From: Pseudomonadota bacterium
Lineage (GTDB): Bacteria > Myxococcota_A > UBA796 > GCA-2862545
Assembly (NCBI GenBank): GCA_002862545.1
Contig: PKDJ01000130.1
Location: 1-46,113 of the forward strand
Direction of reading: 5' to 3'
DNA length: 46,113 bases
The position numbers and the translations under genes were made by a program. Below are positions 14,842 to 25,301 of this stretch, in pieces (positions within the stretch are counted from its first letter, which is position 1; each line of letters opens with the position of its first letter). Under the pieces are notes generated by a model that was not told the DNA's origin, searched no databases, and saw nothing but the letters and a program-made list of their open reading frames with translations.

Positions 14842-16176
14842 ATGAATACTCCGCTTCATGACCTCGACACCCTCGTCTCGGTCGCCGAGACCGCTGACGG
14901 TCCCGCACGCGACTGGGCCGCGTGTCTGGCGGGCCTGCGAGACCCCACTCGTCTTCCGCACCTACCGACGCTGGCTCCGTTTGCAGCCGTCACGGCCTCC
15001 CGCGGCGGACCGCGCGTCGAGCCCCTGCTGCTGCAGGCTCTCGAGAGCTCGGACGACGTCGGCGCCCTCGCCACAGCACTGCACGCCGCGCGGCATGGCA
15101 CCCTGGCGAGAGCCGACGTCCTAGCCGAGCACTGCGTGACACACCCCCTCGAGGGTCCCGGAGCGCTGCCGCGAGCTCTGCTCCTGCAGATGCTCGACCG
15201 CCCCACACCCGCGGCCTTGCGCTGCATCGCCTCCAACCAGGACCTCCCCGAGGCCGTCGACTGTCTTCCCGCGATGGCGCTCCAGCTCTGCCCACCAGAG
15301 GACCTCGACAGCACGGCGGAAGCCATCGCCGAGGCTCTGACCCCGCAGCTCCAGCAGGATCCCTCCAGCCTCTGGCGAGTCCTCTTCGCCCTCGGGGTCC
15401 CTCCCCTGCATGAAGATCCCGGTGATGTCCTAGAGCGGCGCATCGAGCGAGGAGCCACGCTTGCAGGGGGCGCCGTCGGCCACTTCTCGGCCGGACGAGG
15501 CAGCAAGCGCTCTCGCGCCGCCCGCTGGATCAGCACCGCACTGGAGGGCATTCCCAGTCCTAGCGCCGCGCTCCTACGAGCCCTGGCCAGCCGTCGTCTG
15601 CCTGGCTTCGACCGCGTCGAGACAGCCGCCTGGCTCGTCACCTTCTCGCCCACCGATCCGGTCACCGACGTACTGCGGGGAGCCGGTGCACACGCCCCGA
15701 CGCTCGGCCGCGCCCGACAAGCGATCACCCTCGAGGACGTCGACAGGGTGGCCGAGGTCGACACCGTGGGTGCCGACGACCTGCTCCTCCCCCTACTGGC
15801 AGAGGACGGTGTCGCCGAGACCTTGCTGGCACGTGTGCTGTCTGGCGTCGACGATGGCGGGAGCGAGACCCGGCTACAGGCGGCGGCGCCTCAGCTCGCG
15901 TCGCTCGTGCCGGAGCTCCTGAGCGATCGTGAGAGCCGCCCACTGGGCCTGACGATCGCGCCCTTCGCTCCCACCGAGTCCACGCTAGCCGCGCTGCTGC
16001 AGATGCCCGTTCCGCATACACCCGAGCTTCGCGCGGCCCTCGCCTTCGGTCTCGCCTCCATGGGTGATCACGCGGCCCTGCCCGCCTTGGCCGACCTGCG
16101 CTCCCTCGACCGCACCAGCCCCGGACTGCGCACTGCGATTGCCCTCGCAGAGTCAATCCTGCAGACCACTGTGTGA
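14842..16176 (+). CDS. HEAT-repeat-like hypothetical protein
   Basis: 444 residues from ATG 14842 (GTG 14827 is also in frame). No signal peptide or membrane helix. Composition is rich in A, L, E and P with repeated helix pairs such as DDVGALATALHAARHG, DAVDC-like turns, and PELRAALAFGLASMGDHAAL near the end, which is the typical HEAT/PBS-lyase repeat signature (A-x-x-A-L-G-x-x-G-D-x-x-A). Such alpha-solenoids are protein-binding scaffolds; in Myxococcota they are often found near TIGR02270-like or secretion-linked loci, but nothing next to this gene shows that. Function unknown, probably cytosolic. The downstream asnS gene has its own ribosome-binding site 49 bases on. Confidence 0.65.
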   Translation: MNTPLHDLDTLVSVAETADGPARDWAACLAGLRDPTRLPHLPTLAPFAAVTASRGGPRVEPLLLQALESSDDVGALATALHAARHGTLARADVLAEHCVTHPLEGPGALPRALLLQMLDRPTPAALRCIASNQDLPEAVDCLPAMALQLCPPEDLDSTAEAIAEALTPQLQQDPSSLWRVLFALGVPPLHEDPGDVLERRIERGATLAGGAVGHFSAGRGSKRSRAARWISTALEGIPSPSAALLRALASRRLPGFDRVETAAWLVTFSPTDPVTDVLRGAGAHAPTLGRARQAITLEDVDRVAEVDTVGADDLLLPLLAEDGVAETLLARVLSGVDDGGSETRLQAAAPQLASLVPELLSDRESRPLGLTIAPFAPTESTLAALLQMPVPHTPELRAALAFGLASMGDHAALPALADLRSLDRTSPGLRTAIALAESILQTTV

Positions 16177-16225
16177 CCGCCGCCCACGACCGGAGTAAGC
16201 CGAGCGCCTGACAGCAGGAGGCGCC

Positions 16226-17587
16226 ATGCCCGCAGGCTCGACTCGCCGCCAACGGATCTGCGACCTACTCAACACGGCAGCTGATCAGCAGCCCGTGACC
16301 GTCACGGGCTGGGTGAAGACCTCGCGCTTCTCGAAGAACGTCAGCTTCGTGCATGTGTTCGATGGCAGCACCCCACAGACCATCCAGGTCGTCCTGAAGG
16401 ACGATGCCGACGACGCCCTCAAGAAGCGGCTCGGCGTGGGAGCGGCCGTGCGCGTCCGGGGGCACTGGGTTCCCTCCAGGGGCGGTAAGCAGGACTGGGA
16501 GGTCGTCGCCGACGGCGTCGAGATCATCGGCGACAGCGACCCGTCCAAGTACCCCCTCCAGCGCAAGCGCACGTCGATGGAGCACCTCCGCACCATCGCC
16601 CACCTGCGGCCCCGCACCAACACCCATCAAGCGATGCTTCGCGTGCGCAACGCCCTGTCCTGGCAGATCCACAAGTTCTTCCAGGATCGCGGCTTCCTGT
16701 GGATCCACACGCCCATCCTCGCCACCTCGGACGCCGAGGGTGCAGGAGAGATGTTCCAGGTGACCCACGGCGCCGACGCGACCTCGTTCTTCGGGCAGCC
16801 GATGAACCTGACCGTCTCGGGACAGCTTCATGTCGAGTGCTTCGCTCAGAGCCACACCGACGTGTACACCTTCGGCCCCACTTTCCGAGCGGAGAACTCG
16901 AACACAGCGCGCCACGCCTGCGAGTTCTGGATGATCGAGCCCGAGATCGCCTTCGCCGATCTCGACGACGTGATCGCGCTCGCGGAGGAGTTCATCAAGG
17001 AGGTCGGGCTCGCGACGATGGAGCAGTGCGCAGCCGACTTCGACTTCTTCGACCGCTTCGTCGCGAAGGGCGGGGTGCAGGAGGTGCGCGAGGCTCTCGC
17101 CAAGCCCTTTGCCCGGGTCACGTACACCGAGGCGCAGGAGATCCTCGCCGCCAGCGGTCGGCAGTTCGACTACCCCATCGGCTGGGGCAGCTCCATGCAG
17201 GCCGAGCACGAGCGCTTCCTTGCTGAAGAGCACTTCAAGTGCCCAGTCTTCGTCACGGACTACCCGACAGACCAGAAGGCCTTCTACATGCGCCTCTCGG
17301 ATGACGGGCGGACCGTGGCGGCGACGGATCTGCTGGTGCCGCGCCTCGGAGAGATCATCGGGGGCTCGCAGCGCGAGGAACGACTCGACGTGCTCCAGGC
17401 GGAGCTCAGCCGTCGCGGCATGGATGCCTCGTCTCTCTGGTGGTACCTCGAGCTCCGTCAGTGGGGCACGACGCCGCACGGCGGCTTCGGGCTCGGATTC
17501 GAGCGCATGCTGATGTGGATGACCGGCATCAGCAACATCCGAGATGCCATTCCATTCCCGCGTACGCCCGGCAACGCGGCCTTCTGA
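16226..17587 (+). CDS. asnS: Asparaginyl-tRNA synthetase
   Basis: 453 residues, the usual length for bacterial AsnRS. It charges tRNA-Asn with asparagine using ATP. The N-terminal OB-fold anticodon-binding domain (residues ~22-110) includes VTGWVKTSRFSKNVSFVHV. The class II catalytic core follows, with motif 1 around FFQDRGFLWIHTPIL, motif 2 FGPTFRAENSNTARHACEFW (the ENSNT and CEFWMIEPE forms separate AsnRS from AspRS) and motif 3 GFGLGFERMLMWMTG, ending PFPRTPGNAAF. The ATG has GGAGG at the right spacing. ettA begins ten bases after the stop, so the two translation genes are likely one operon. Presence of AsnRS implies direct tRNA-Asn charging, not only the amidotransferase route. Confidence 0.97.
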   Translation: MPAGSTRRQRICDLLNTAADQQPVTVTGWVKTSRFSKNVSFVHVFDGSTPQTIQVVLKDDADDALKKRLGVGAAVRVRGHWVPSRGGKQDWEVVADGVEIIGDSDPSKYPLQRKRTSMEHLRTIAHLRPRTNTHQAMLRVRNALSWQIHKFFQDRGFLWIHTPILATSDAEGAGEMFQVTHGADATSFFGQPMNLTVSGQLHVECFAQSHTDVYTFGPTFRAENSNTARHACEFWMIEPEIAFADLDDVIALAEEFIKEVGLATMEQCAADFDFFDRFVAKGGVQEVREALAKPFARVTYTEAQEILAASGRQFDYPIGWGSSMQAEHERFLAEEHFKCPVFVTDYPTDQKAFYMRLSDDGRTVAATDLLVPRLGEIIGGSQREERLDVLQAELSRRGMDASSLWWYLELRQWGTTPHGGFGLGFERMLMWMTGISNIRDAIPFPRTPGNAAF

Positions 17588-17597
17588 GGAGTCTCCC

Positions 17598-19274
<1,677 letters not shown>

Positions 19275-19275
19275 C

Positions 19276-19328
19276 GCGGCGCGACTGGCGGGGGGCTCCT
19301 TCGAGAGGCGCCGCGAAGGGTCCCCCCG
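19276..19328 (+). terminator. Two interleaved GC stems after ettA (terminator or pseudoknot)
   Basis: GCGGCGC (19276-19282) pairs with GCGCCGC (19308-19314), and CGGGGGG (19289-19295) pairs with CCCCCCG (19322-19328). The second stem starts in the loop of the first and ends outside it, which is H-type pseudoknot topology, or two competing hairpins. No T-run follows. It probably ends the asnS-ettA transcript. Confidence 0.45.
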
Positions 19329-19374
19329 TTGACGTTCGCCCTGCTATTGTGTGTGTCCAATCCGCAGGAGACTC

Positions 19375-22300
19375 ATGCGGCCCCCTAGGATCCACCGCGG
19401 TACGCGCGCGTTCCCCCTTGCCATCCTGTTCTTCGTCCCATCGGCCCAGGCCGGCGTGATCGAGTACGTCGCCCCCGGAGGCTCGATCCAGGCGGCGATC
19501 GATCGGGTGGAGAACGACGGCACAGTCCACGTCGCCGCCGGCGAGTACGACGAGTGCCTCACCATTCCTCGCGGCCGACTAGTGACGGTGCTGGCTCTCG
19601 ACGGCGCAGACGAGACCACCATCCGCTGCAGCTTCGGTGATCGGGCAGTCTCCGTCGAGGGCAGTCTCTCCATGCGAGGCTTCACCCTCACGCACACGGG
19701 CTTTGGTGGCGGCGGCATCAATGTCGAGGGCACCTTCGTCGGACAGGACCTCGTCTTCGCCGACATGCTCGACTCGACGGCACCAGGTGCTGGCATCCGC
19801 GTCTTCGACGGCATCGCCACGCTGATCGATGCGACCTTCGACCAGCTGAACACGACCGCAGATGGCGGAGCGATGGCTGTCGACGAGGACGGCATCCTGA
19901 CGGTGCTCGGCGCGACCGTCACTCGCACCTCGGCGGCTGGCAATGGCGGGGCCGTGTATGTGCGCGACGGTCGCTTCACGGCCGTCGGCCTCGACATCGA
20001 CGGCACGCTCTCTCCCATCTCGGCACGCTACGGTGGCGGGCTGTACGCAGCGACGACCGCAGACGTGTCGCTGTTCGACTCCTCGATCGAGGGCGCTACC
20101 GCAAGCCTCGACGGCGGCGGCCTCTACATCGAGGAGCGCTCGGGCACCGTCACGGGAACCGCACTACGGCTGGAGGGCAACTCGGCCGTGCGCGATGGCG
20201 GAGGCGGCTACGTGGCTGGCCCGCTGGTCCTCCGCAACTCCGTCGTCACCCTCAACGATGCCGCCGAAGGCGGCGGTGGACTCACGGTCGAGGGCGGCTC
20301 AGCCACCCTCTACGCCACTGAGATCAGCGACAACACGGCCGGCGGCGAGCCCTCGGCTGGCGGCTGGCCCTCGGGTGCTGGCCTGTACGTCGACGGCGGC
20401 GACCTTGCGACCGCCGACTGCACGATCATCGACAACGTCGCGACCTCAGGCGACGCCCTGGGCGGCGGCGCCTACGTCGTGGACCGTGCCGAGTGGTCGT
20501 CAGTCGGCGACATCATCTCTGGCAACGTCGCCAGAGACGGAGGCGGCGCCTACATCGATGGGGTCTCGGCTCTCGCGATTCTCCAGTCGGTGATCTCCGA
20601 GAACTCCGCCATCGGCGGCAGCGGCGGCGGGCTCTACATCGACGGTGGTGAGTCCATCAACGAGCTGGAGAACACTCTCATCGAGGCCAACACGGCCGAC
20701 ACCGGAGGGGGGCTCTACGTCGTCGACGACACGACCCTGATCGTCGAGGGCTGGAATGTCGTCGGCAACGAAGCCGTGGTCGGTGACGGCGGTGGGCTCT
20801 GGCTCGGCGATGGTGTGACCTTCGACTGCGAGCGATGCCGCATCACCGGCAACACCAGCCTCAGCGGCTCGGGCGGTGGCATTCGCTACGCGGGCACTGA
20901 CGAGCAAGGCGGGCTGCAGCTCCTGTACACGCACGTGGCAGACAACGTCGCGCTCGGTGGAGCCGATCCTTCCAGCGGCACCGGCGGTGGCATCTCCATG
21001 TCCGAGGGCACGCTCAGCGTGACCGCATCCTGGGTCTACGACAACAGCTCGGAAGACGAAGGCGGCGGCATCTACGTCACCCGCGGCCACGACACCCAGA
21101 TGTACCAGACCGTGTTGTGCGGCAACGAGGGAAGTCGCGGCGGCGGACTCTTCCTCGACGAGTCCTTCGGCACTCGTCGCCTGGCGAACATGGCCGTTCA
21201 CAGCAACCGGGCTCGGGAGTCGGGTGGCGCGGTCTTCGACGGCGGGTACTCCGAGGGCGCGGAATCACGCGAGACGTCGATCCAGTTCTCGACCATCGTG
21301 AGCAACGAGGCGGCTGACAACGCCAGCTTCGCCGGGGTCGTCGTCGACACCAGCGCTGAGCTCGACAACGACTCCGAGATCGTGATCGAAGACTCCGTCT
21401 TCAGCGCCAATGGCGCGCATCACCTCGCCGGCGATGGCGACAGGGCCGCGCGCGTCGACACCGTGGGAAGCGTGTTCTACGATTCCATCGGAGCCGCCTT
21501 CAACGTCGAGTCAGCCATCATCGGCGTCGACGGCAATGTCTTTGCGGATCCTGGGATCGCCGACGGCTCACTGGGGGTTCCGGACTGTCTCGCGGACGAC
21601 CTGCGCTCGCTCAACAGCACCTCCGACGGAGGCCGCAGCCTCTCTGGAAGTGGCTTCGGGGTCGGCGCGGGCGTCTCGAGAGCCCCCAGCGCGATCGGGA
21701 GCATCTTCGCGGAGCTCGACGGCGACGGCGTTCAGCTGGCCCAGGGTGACTGCGACCCGGACGAGCGCCTCGTGGGTCCTGACGTGGCCGAGACACCCGC
21801 CAACGGCATCGACGACGACTGCGACCTCGGCGACGACTACGACCGCGACGGTGACGGCTACCTCGACAGCATCGGCGACTACCCCGGCTCCGACTGCGCG
21901 CCGGTCGACCCAGACGCCAACCCTGGTGCGGACGAGGTCTGGGGCGCCGGCGGTGATCAGGACTGCGACGGTCGCGACGACAACGACGAAGACGGTGACG
22001 GCTACGACGACGGAGACGACTGCGACGACCGCTCCGCCGCACTGAGCCCGCTGGCCATCGACATTCCCTACGACGGCATCGACCAGAACTGCGACGGCGC
22101 CAACGACTCCGACGCTGACGGGGACGGCTCCCCCATCGACGCAGGAGACTGCGACGACCGCAACCCCGACATCAACGGCGGGGCTGATGAGATCTGGTAC
22201 GACGGCATCGACCAAGACTGCCTGGGCGATGACGACTTCGACCAAGATGCAGACGGCTTCGCCTCGAGTGCCTTCGGTGGCACCGACTGCGATGACCTGC

Positions 22301-23049
22301 TGGCCGAGATCAACCCGAGCGCACCCGAGATTGCCTACGACGGGATCGACCAGGACTGCTCCGGCGGCGACCTCGTCGATGTCGACGGTGACGGCTTCGC
22401 GTCCGACGTGGTGGGAGGCCTCGACTGCGACGACACGCGCGACGACGTGTACCCGGGCGCAGAGGAGCTCCTCGACGGGGACGACAACGACTGCGACGGC
22501 CTCGGCGACCCGGACTCTGATGGCGACGGGCTGCTGGACTACTACGAAGACCTCCAGGGCACCGACAAGTTCGAGGCTGACAGCGACGGTGACTTCATCG
22601 ACGACCCCACCGAGTGGGGCGCCGACATCAACAACCCGATCGACACCGACGGCGACGGCATCATCGATGCCCTCGACGAAGACTCCGACAACGACACGCT
22701 CGAGGACGGCGTCGAGACCGACCTCGACGCCGACGGCGATGGCATTCCGAACTACCGGGATCCGGACGACGACAACGACGGCCTGAGCACGCAAGCCGAG
22801 TACAACGGCGGCGTCGACAGCGACGGCGACACGACGCCCGACTACCTCGACAGCGACAGCGACAACGACGGTGTCGCCGACGGCTCCGATCCTTCTCCGA
22901 CCGATGCGGGCGGCTCGGGCGAAGACCCGAACGTCGGCACCTACACGCCAGAAAAGTATGGCTTCGGCTGCACGACGAGCGGCGGAGGAACCGGCTCGAG
23001 CTGGCTCGCCCTCGGCCTCGGCCTCCTGCTGCTGCGCCGACGCGACTGA
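19375..23049 (+). CDS. Giant surface protein: Pmp-like beta-helix, MopE-like repeats, TSP3 repeats, MYXO-CTERM tail
   Basis: 1224 residues from ATG 19375 (AGGAG four bases upstream; GTG 19351 rejected). Signal peptide ~1-28 ends PSAQA. Residues ~30-750 are a right-handed beta-helix: about 15 turns of 20-30 residues, each with GGGLY-type glycine clusters and ending in xxN (as in GGGLYIDGGE, GGGISMSEG, ITGN, ISEN), as in polymorphic outer-membrane proteins. Residues ~780-1040 hold about six MopE-like repeats (NPGADEVWGAGGDQDCDG and DGIDQNCDG forms), a Cys/Asp motif thought to bind metal. Residues ~1045-1180 are TSP3 repeats (DSDGDGL, DTDGDGI). The C-terminus, GCTTSGGGTG, then a Leu-rich segment and RRRD, is a MYXO-CTERM signal for cleavage at Cys and surface attachment. 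Likely a stalk-like adhesin or metal-binding cell-surface protein. Confidence 0.88.
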   Translation: MRPPRIHRGTRAFPLAILFFVPSAQAGVIEYVAPGGSIQAAIDRVENDGTVHVAAGEYDECLTIPRGRLVTVLALDGADETTIRCSFGDRAVSVEGSLSMRGFTLTHTGFGGGGINVEGTFVGQDLVFADMLDSTAPGAGIRVFDGIATLIDATFDQLNTTADGGAMAVDEDGILTVLGATVTRTSAAGNGGAVYVRDGRFTAVGLDIDGTLSPISARYGGGLYAATTADVSLFDSSIEGATASLDGGGLYIEERSGTVTGTALRLEGNSAVRDGGGGYVAGPLVLRNSVVTLNDAAEGGGGLTVEGGSATLYATEISDNTAGGEPSAGGWPSGAGLYVDGGDLATADCTIIDNVATSGDALGGGAYVVDRAEWSSVGDIISGNVARDGGGAYIDGVSALAILQSVISENSAIGGSGGGLYIDGGESINELENTLIEANTADTGGGLYVVDDTTLIVEGWNVVGNEAVVGDGGGLWLGDGVTFDCERCRITGNTSLSGSGGGIRYAGTDEQGGLQLLYTHVADNVALGGADPSSGTGGGISMSEGTLSVTASWVYDNSSEDEGGGIYVTRGHDTQMYQTVLCGNEGSRGGGLFLDESFGTRRLANMAVHSNRARESGGAVFDGGYSEGAESRETSIQFSTIVSNEAADNASFAGVVVDTSAELDNDSEIVIEDSVFSANGAHHLAGDGDRAARVDTVGSVFYDSIGAAFNVESAIIGVDGNVFADPGIADGSLGVPDCLADDLRSLNSTSDGGRSLSGSGFGVGAGVSRAPSAIGSIFAELDGDGVQLAQGDCDPDERLVGPDVAETPANGIDDDCDLGDDYDRDGDGYLDSIGDYPGSDCAPVDPDANPGADEVWGAGGDQDCDGRDDNDEDGDGYDDGDDCDDRSAALSPLAIDIPYDGIDQNCDGANDSDADGDGSPIDAGDCDDRNPDINGGADEIWYDGIDQDCLGDDDFDQDADGFASSAFGGTDCDDLLAEINPSAPEIAYDGIDQDCSGGDLVDVDGDGFASDVVGGLDCDDTRDDVYPGAEELLDGDDNDCDGLGDPDSDGDGLLDYYEDLQGTDKFEADSDGDFIDDPTEWGADINNPIDTDGDGIIDALDEDSDNDTLEDGVETDLDADGDGIPNYRDPDDDNDGLSTQAEYNGGVDSDGDTTPDYLDSDSDNDGVADGSDPSPTDAGGSGEDPNVGTYTPEKYGFGCTTSGGGTGSSWLALGLGLLLLRRRD

Positions 23050-23071
23050 ATCCGAAGCCTAGACCGTCGCG

Positions 23072-23096
23072 AGCGCAGGCCGCCCGGGCCCGCGCT
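23072..23096. terminator. GC-rich hairpin between convergent genes
   Basis: AGCGC-A-GGCC (23072-23081) pairs with GGCC-C-GCGCT (23087-23096) over nine of ten positions, with one A-C mismatch and a five-base loop. It lies between the surface-protein stop and the kinase stop, so it may serve as a two-way terminator. No T-run. Confidence 0.5.
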
Positions 23097-24279
23097 ACAG
23101 GATGACGTTCAGGAGAAAGGTGACGCCGAGCACCATGACAGCGACGAGCCCGGCCCCCCACACCCACGCTGGCGTCGCTGGGGAGTCGTGCGACTCCTCC
23201 TGCTCCGAGGGAGGCTCGACCGTGGTGTCCCAGACTTCCGGGCCCGCTGGACCGAGGGGGGTCGTGCCCGTCGCCTCGGTCCGCTCCATGGCCTCGTCCG
23301 GCTCGTAGCCGACGTCAGCCTGACGCTCACGAGGCTTCTCGTCCCGCTGCTCACGCCACTCTGCACGGGCCTCATCGACCTCCGTGGCGAGCTCTGCCTC
23401 CAGGTCCTCGACATCGAGCTCGACGCCGAGGTCATCGAGCCTGGCCCGTACCTCGAGCGCCAGCTCGCGACAGGTCTGGAAGCGCTCGGCAGGGTCGAGT
23501 GCCAAACACCCTGCCACCAGCGCCTTCAGGTCGGTCCGATGGTCCACGAGCGCCGTCATGGACAGAGGCTTCTCCAGCACCTCCAGCGCCTCCTGGGTGT
23601 CTCGCGCGGGGCTCGCGTGACGCCCCGACAGGAGGAAGTGAAGCAGGAGTCCCAGTGCGAAGATGTCGGAGCGGGGCTCGATTCGGTCGACCCCCCAGAG
23701 GTGCTCGGGTGTGGCGTACCGGGGTGTCGCGACCACCGCGACCTGGCCGTCGATGATCACGGGCGAGGCGATCAGTCCGACCGTGCCGAAGTCGGTCACG
23801 CGCGGCCTCCAGGCCTCTGGATCTCGCAGGGGCCCCTCGAGGAGGATGTTGGCGGGCTTCAGGTCACCGTGAACGACGCCCTTGCCGTGGAGGTACTCGA
23901 CCCCCTCGACGATGGCACGAAACACCTTGAGGGCTGCGTTCGGAGGCATCCCCTGAGGCCAATCGCGCGCGATGACCTTGCTGAGCGTCTGTCCGCCCCG
24001 CACGAGATCGAGGACGAGCGCCACGCGCTTTTCGTGCACGACAAGCTCACGTGCAGACAGGATGTAGGGATGCTTCAGCCGCTCGCCGACGACACCCTCG
24101 TGGTTGAACCGGCGCTGCCAGTCCGGATCCCTGTGGAACCTCTCATGGAGGACCTTGAGGGCGACCGCCGTTCCGTAGACACGGTTGCGGGCTGCGTACA
24201 CGGCACCCATACCGCCCGTGGCGATCAGCCCCTCGATCGTGTAGTCGCCAAATGCGTCGCCGCTCGACAGGCCCGCCAT
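23095..24279 (-). CDS. Ser/Thr protein kinase with single C-terminal membrane anchor
   Basis: 394 residues. The kinase domain (~12-275) follows Hanks order: Gly loop ATGGMGAVY (20-28), Lys42 in VALKVL, Glu61, catalytic loop HGDLKPANIL (137-146; HGD in place of HRD, Asp139 and Asn144 kept), TDFG (162-165) and YATPEH (188-193) for APE. So it is probably active; HGD kinases are usually non-RD. A charged linker (~276-365) rich in E and R follows, then one transmembrane helix (WVWGAGLVAVMVLGVTFLL) five residues from the end, leaving almost no periplasmic sensor. Activity is thus likely controlled inside the cell. It is the last gene of a minus-strand group; GGAGG lies seven bases before the ATG, 50 bases after the UbiA stop. 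Confidence 0.93.
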   Translation of the reverse strand: MAGLSSGDAFGDYTIEGLIATGGMGAVYAARNRVYGTAVALKVLHERFHRDPDWQRRFNHEGVVGERLKHPYILSARELVVHEKRVALVLDLVRGGQTLSKVIARDWPQGMPPNAALKVFRAIVEGVEYLHGKGVVHGDLKPANILLEGPLRDPEAWRPRVTDFGTVGLIASPVIIDGQVAVVATPRYATPEHLWGVDRIEPRSDIFALGLLLHFLLSGRHASPARDTQEALEVLEKPLSMTALVDHRTDLKALVAGCLALDPAERFQTCRELALEVRARLDDLGVELDVEDLEAELATEVDEARAEWREQRDEKPRERQADVGYEPDEAMERTEATGTTPLGPAGPEVWDTTVEPPSEQEESHDSPATPAWVWGAGLVAVMVLGVTFLLNVIL

Positions 24280-24329
24280 CCTCGCCTCCGCGGCTCAACT
24301 TGGCGCGGGTCGGGCTTCAGATCAAGGCC

Positions 24330-25301
24330 TCATCTCGACGACTGGGCGTTCTCCCAGGCGGCCAGTGCGGATGGGGGTAGCCGGGGCCGGTCACTCGGAT
24401 GCCCCCCCGCCGTCCCCAGCCCCGCAACCGGGACGTTCGACACGCTCTCATACGCGTAGACCGTGCCCGCGAGCCCCAGCCCCACGAGACCCGTGGTGAG
24501 CAGCCGAGCGGTCAGTCCACGTGCCCATGCGACGTCCAGAGGCCCCTCCTCTCGGAGGGCAGTACGGATCCATCGATCGGTCCACCACCCCATCGGAGCC
24601 CCGAGCAAGCACAGCCGGGGGAGCCAGCCAATGGCAGCTAGGGTCAGCCCAGCGATGACGCCGGCACCGATGCACGCCCGCGCCACCTGTACCGTGACGA
24701 GCGGCCCGTGCGTGACGACCAGCGTGCGGTAGCCGCGGTCTCGGTCCTCCTCGTACTGAAAGGCCTGGGCCGCGAAGTAGCAGCCCAGGACGGTGACCGA
24801 GACCACCCCCCAGACGACGACCGTTCGCAGGTTGGGGTCGACCCCCACGACGGCCCAGCCCGCATACGGGGTCGCGAGACCGTACCCCAGCCAGTTCGTG
24901 AGGGGACCCGCGACAGGGTGGGCCTTCCACAGCAGGCCGCGATGAGAGTACGCGACCGCGAGAGCGACACAGATCAGGATGGCCGGTCCGACCCCGGCGA
25001 CGGTGCCGAGGAAGAGAGCCAGCACGAGGGCTGCGCCAGCCTCCCGCTCGATGCCCTCTGGAACGGAGACCACGTCGCCGAAGAGGACGTCACCCTCGTC
25101 CTGATCGACCGCTGCATTCAGCCAGAGGGTGCCCGCGTGCAGCAACAGCCAGGCGAAGAGCACGCCGAGCAGCTCTGCTGCCCCTCGCATCCGCAGAGCG
25201 CGATCCCAGTGTGCCCAGCCAAAACCCGCGAGCACCAGCAGCCACACGTAGGGAATCATGGGCGGGCGAGCGAGGCCGATCAGGGCGTGCCAGCGGCTCA
25301 C
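24330..25301 (-). CDS. UbiA-family prenyltransferase
   Basis: 323 residues, eight to nine hydrophobic helices. UbiA enzymes move a prenyl chain from a diphosphate onto an aromatic or other acceptor in the inner membrane, making quinones, hemes, chlorophyll or archaeal-type lipids. Both Asp-rich magnesium sites are present: NAAVDQDEGD (residues ~63-72, the NDxxDxxxD motif with A for D at the second place) and QYEEDRDRGYRTL (~183-195, DxxxD). The acceptor is unclear; the sequence is not plainly UbiA, MenA or CyoE. It begins with ATGA overlap with the stop of the secreted-protein gene upstream. A Pro/Arg-rich C-terminal tail of ~40 residues is extra. Confidence 0.85.
   Translation of the reverse strand: MSRWHALIGLARPPMIPYVWLLVLAGFGWAHWDRALRMRGAAELLGVLFAWLLLHAGTLWLNAAVDQDEGDVLFGDVVSVPEGIEREAGAALVLALFLGTVAGVGPAILICVALAVAYSHRGLLWKAHPVAGPLTNWLGYGLATPYAGWAVVGVDPNLRTVVVWGVVSVTVLGCYFAAQAFQYEEDRDRGYRTLVVTHGPLVTVQVARACIGAGVIAGLTLAAIGWLPRLCLLGAPMGWWTDRWIRTALREEGPLDVAWARGLTARLLTTGLVGLGLAGTVYAYESVSNVPVAGLGTAGGHPSDRPRLPPSALAAWENAQSSR

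Noticed and set aside
16265-17479. 404-codon minus-strand frame opposite asnS
   Set aside because: Antisense shadow of asnS; composition is biased and no motif is seen.
19329-19350. TTGACG with TATTGT as promoter of the giant surface protein
   Set aside because: The spacer is only ten bases. TGCTATTGT might work as an extended -10 alone, but this is too weak to list.
21568-22794. 408-codon minus-strand frame opposite the MopE/TSP3 region
   Set aside because: Val/Ala-rich product arises from reading Asp/Gly repeats backwards.
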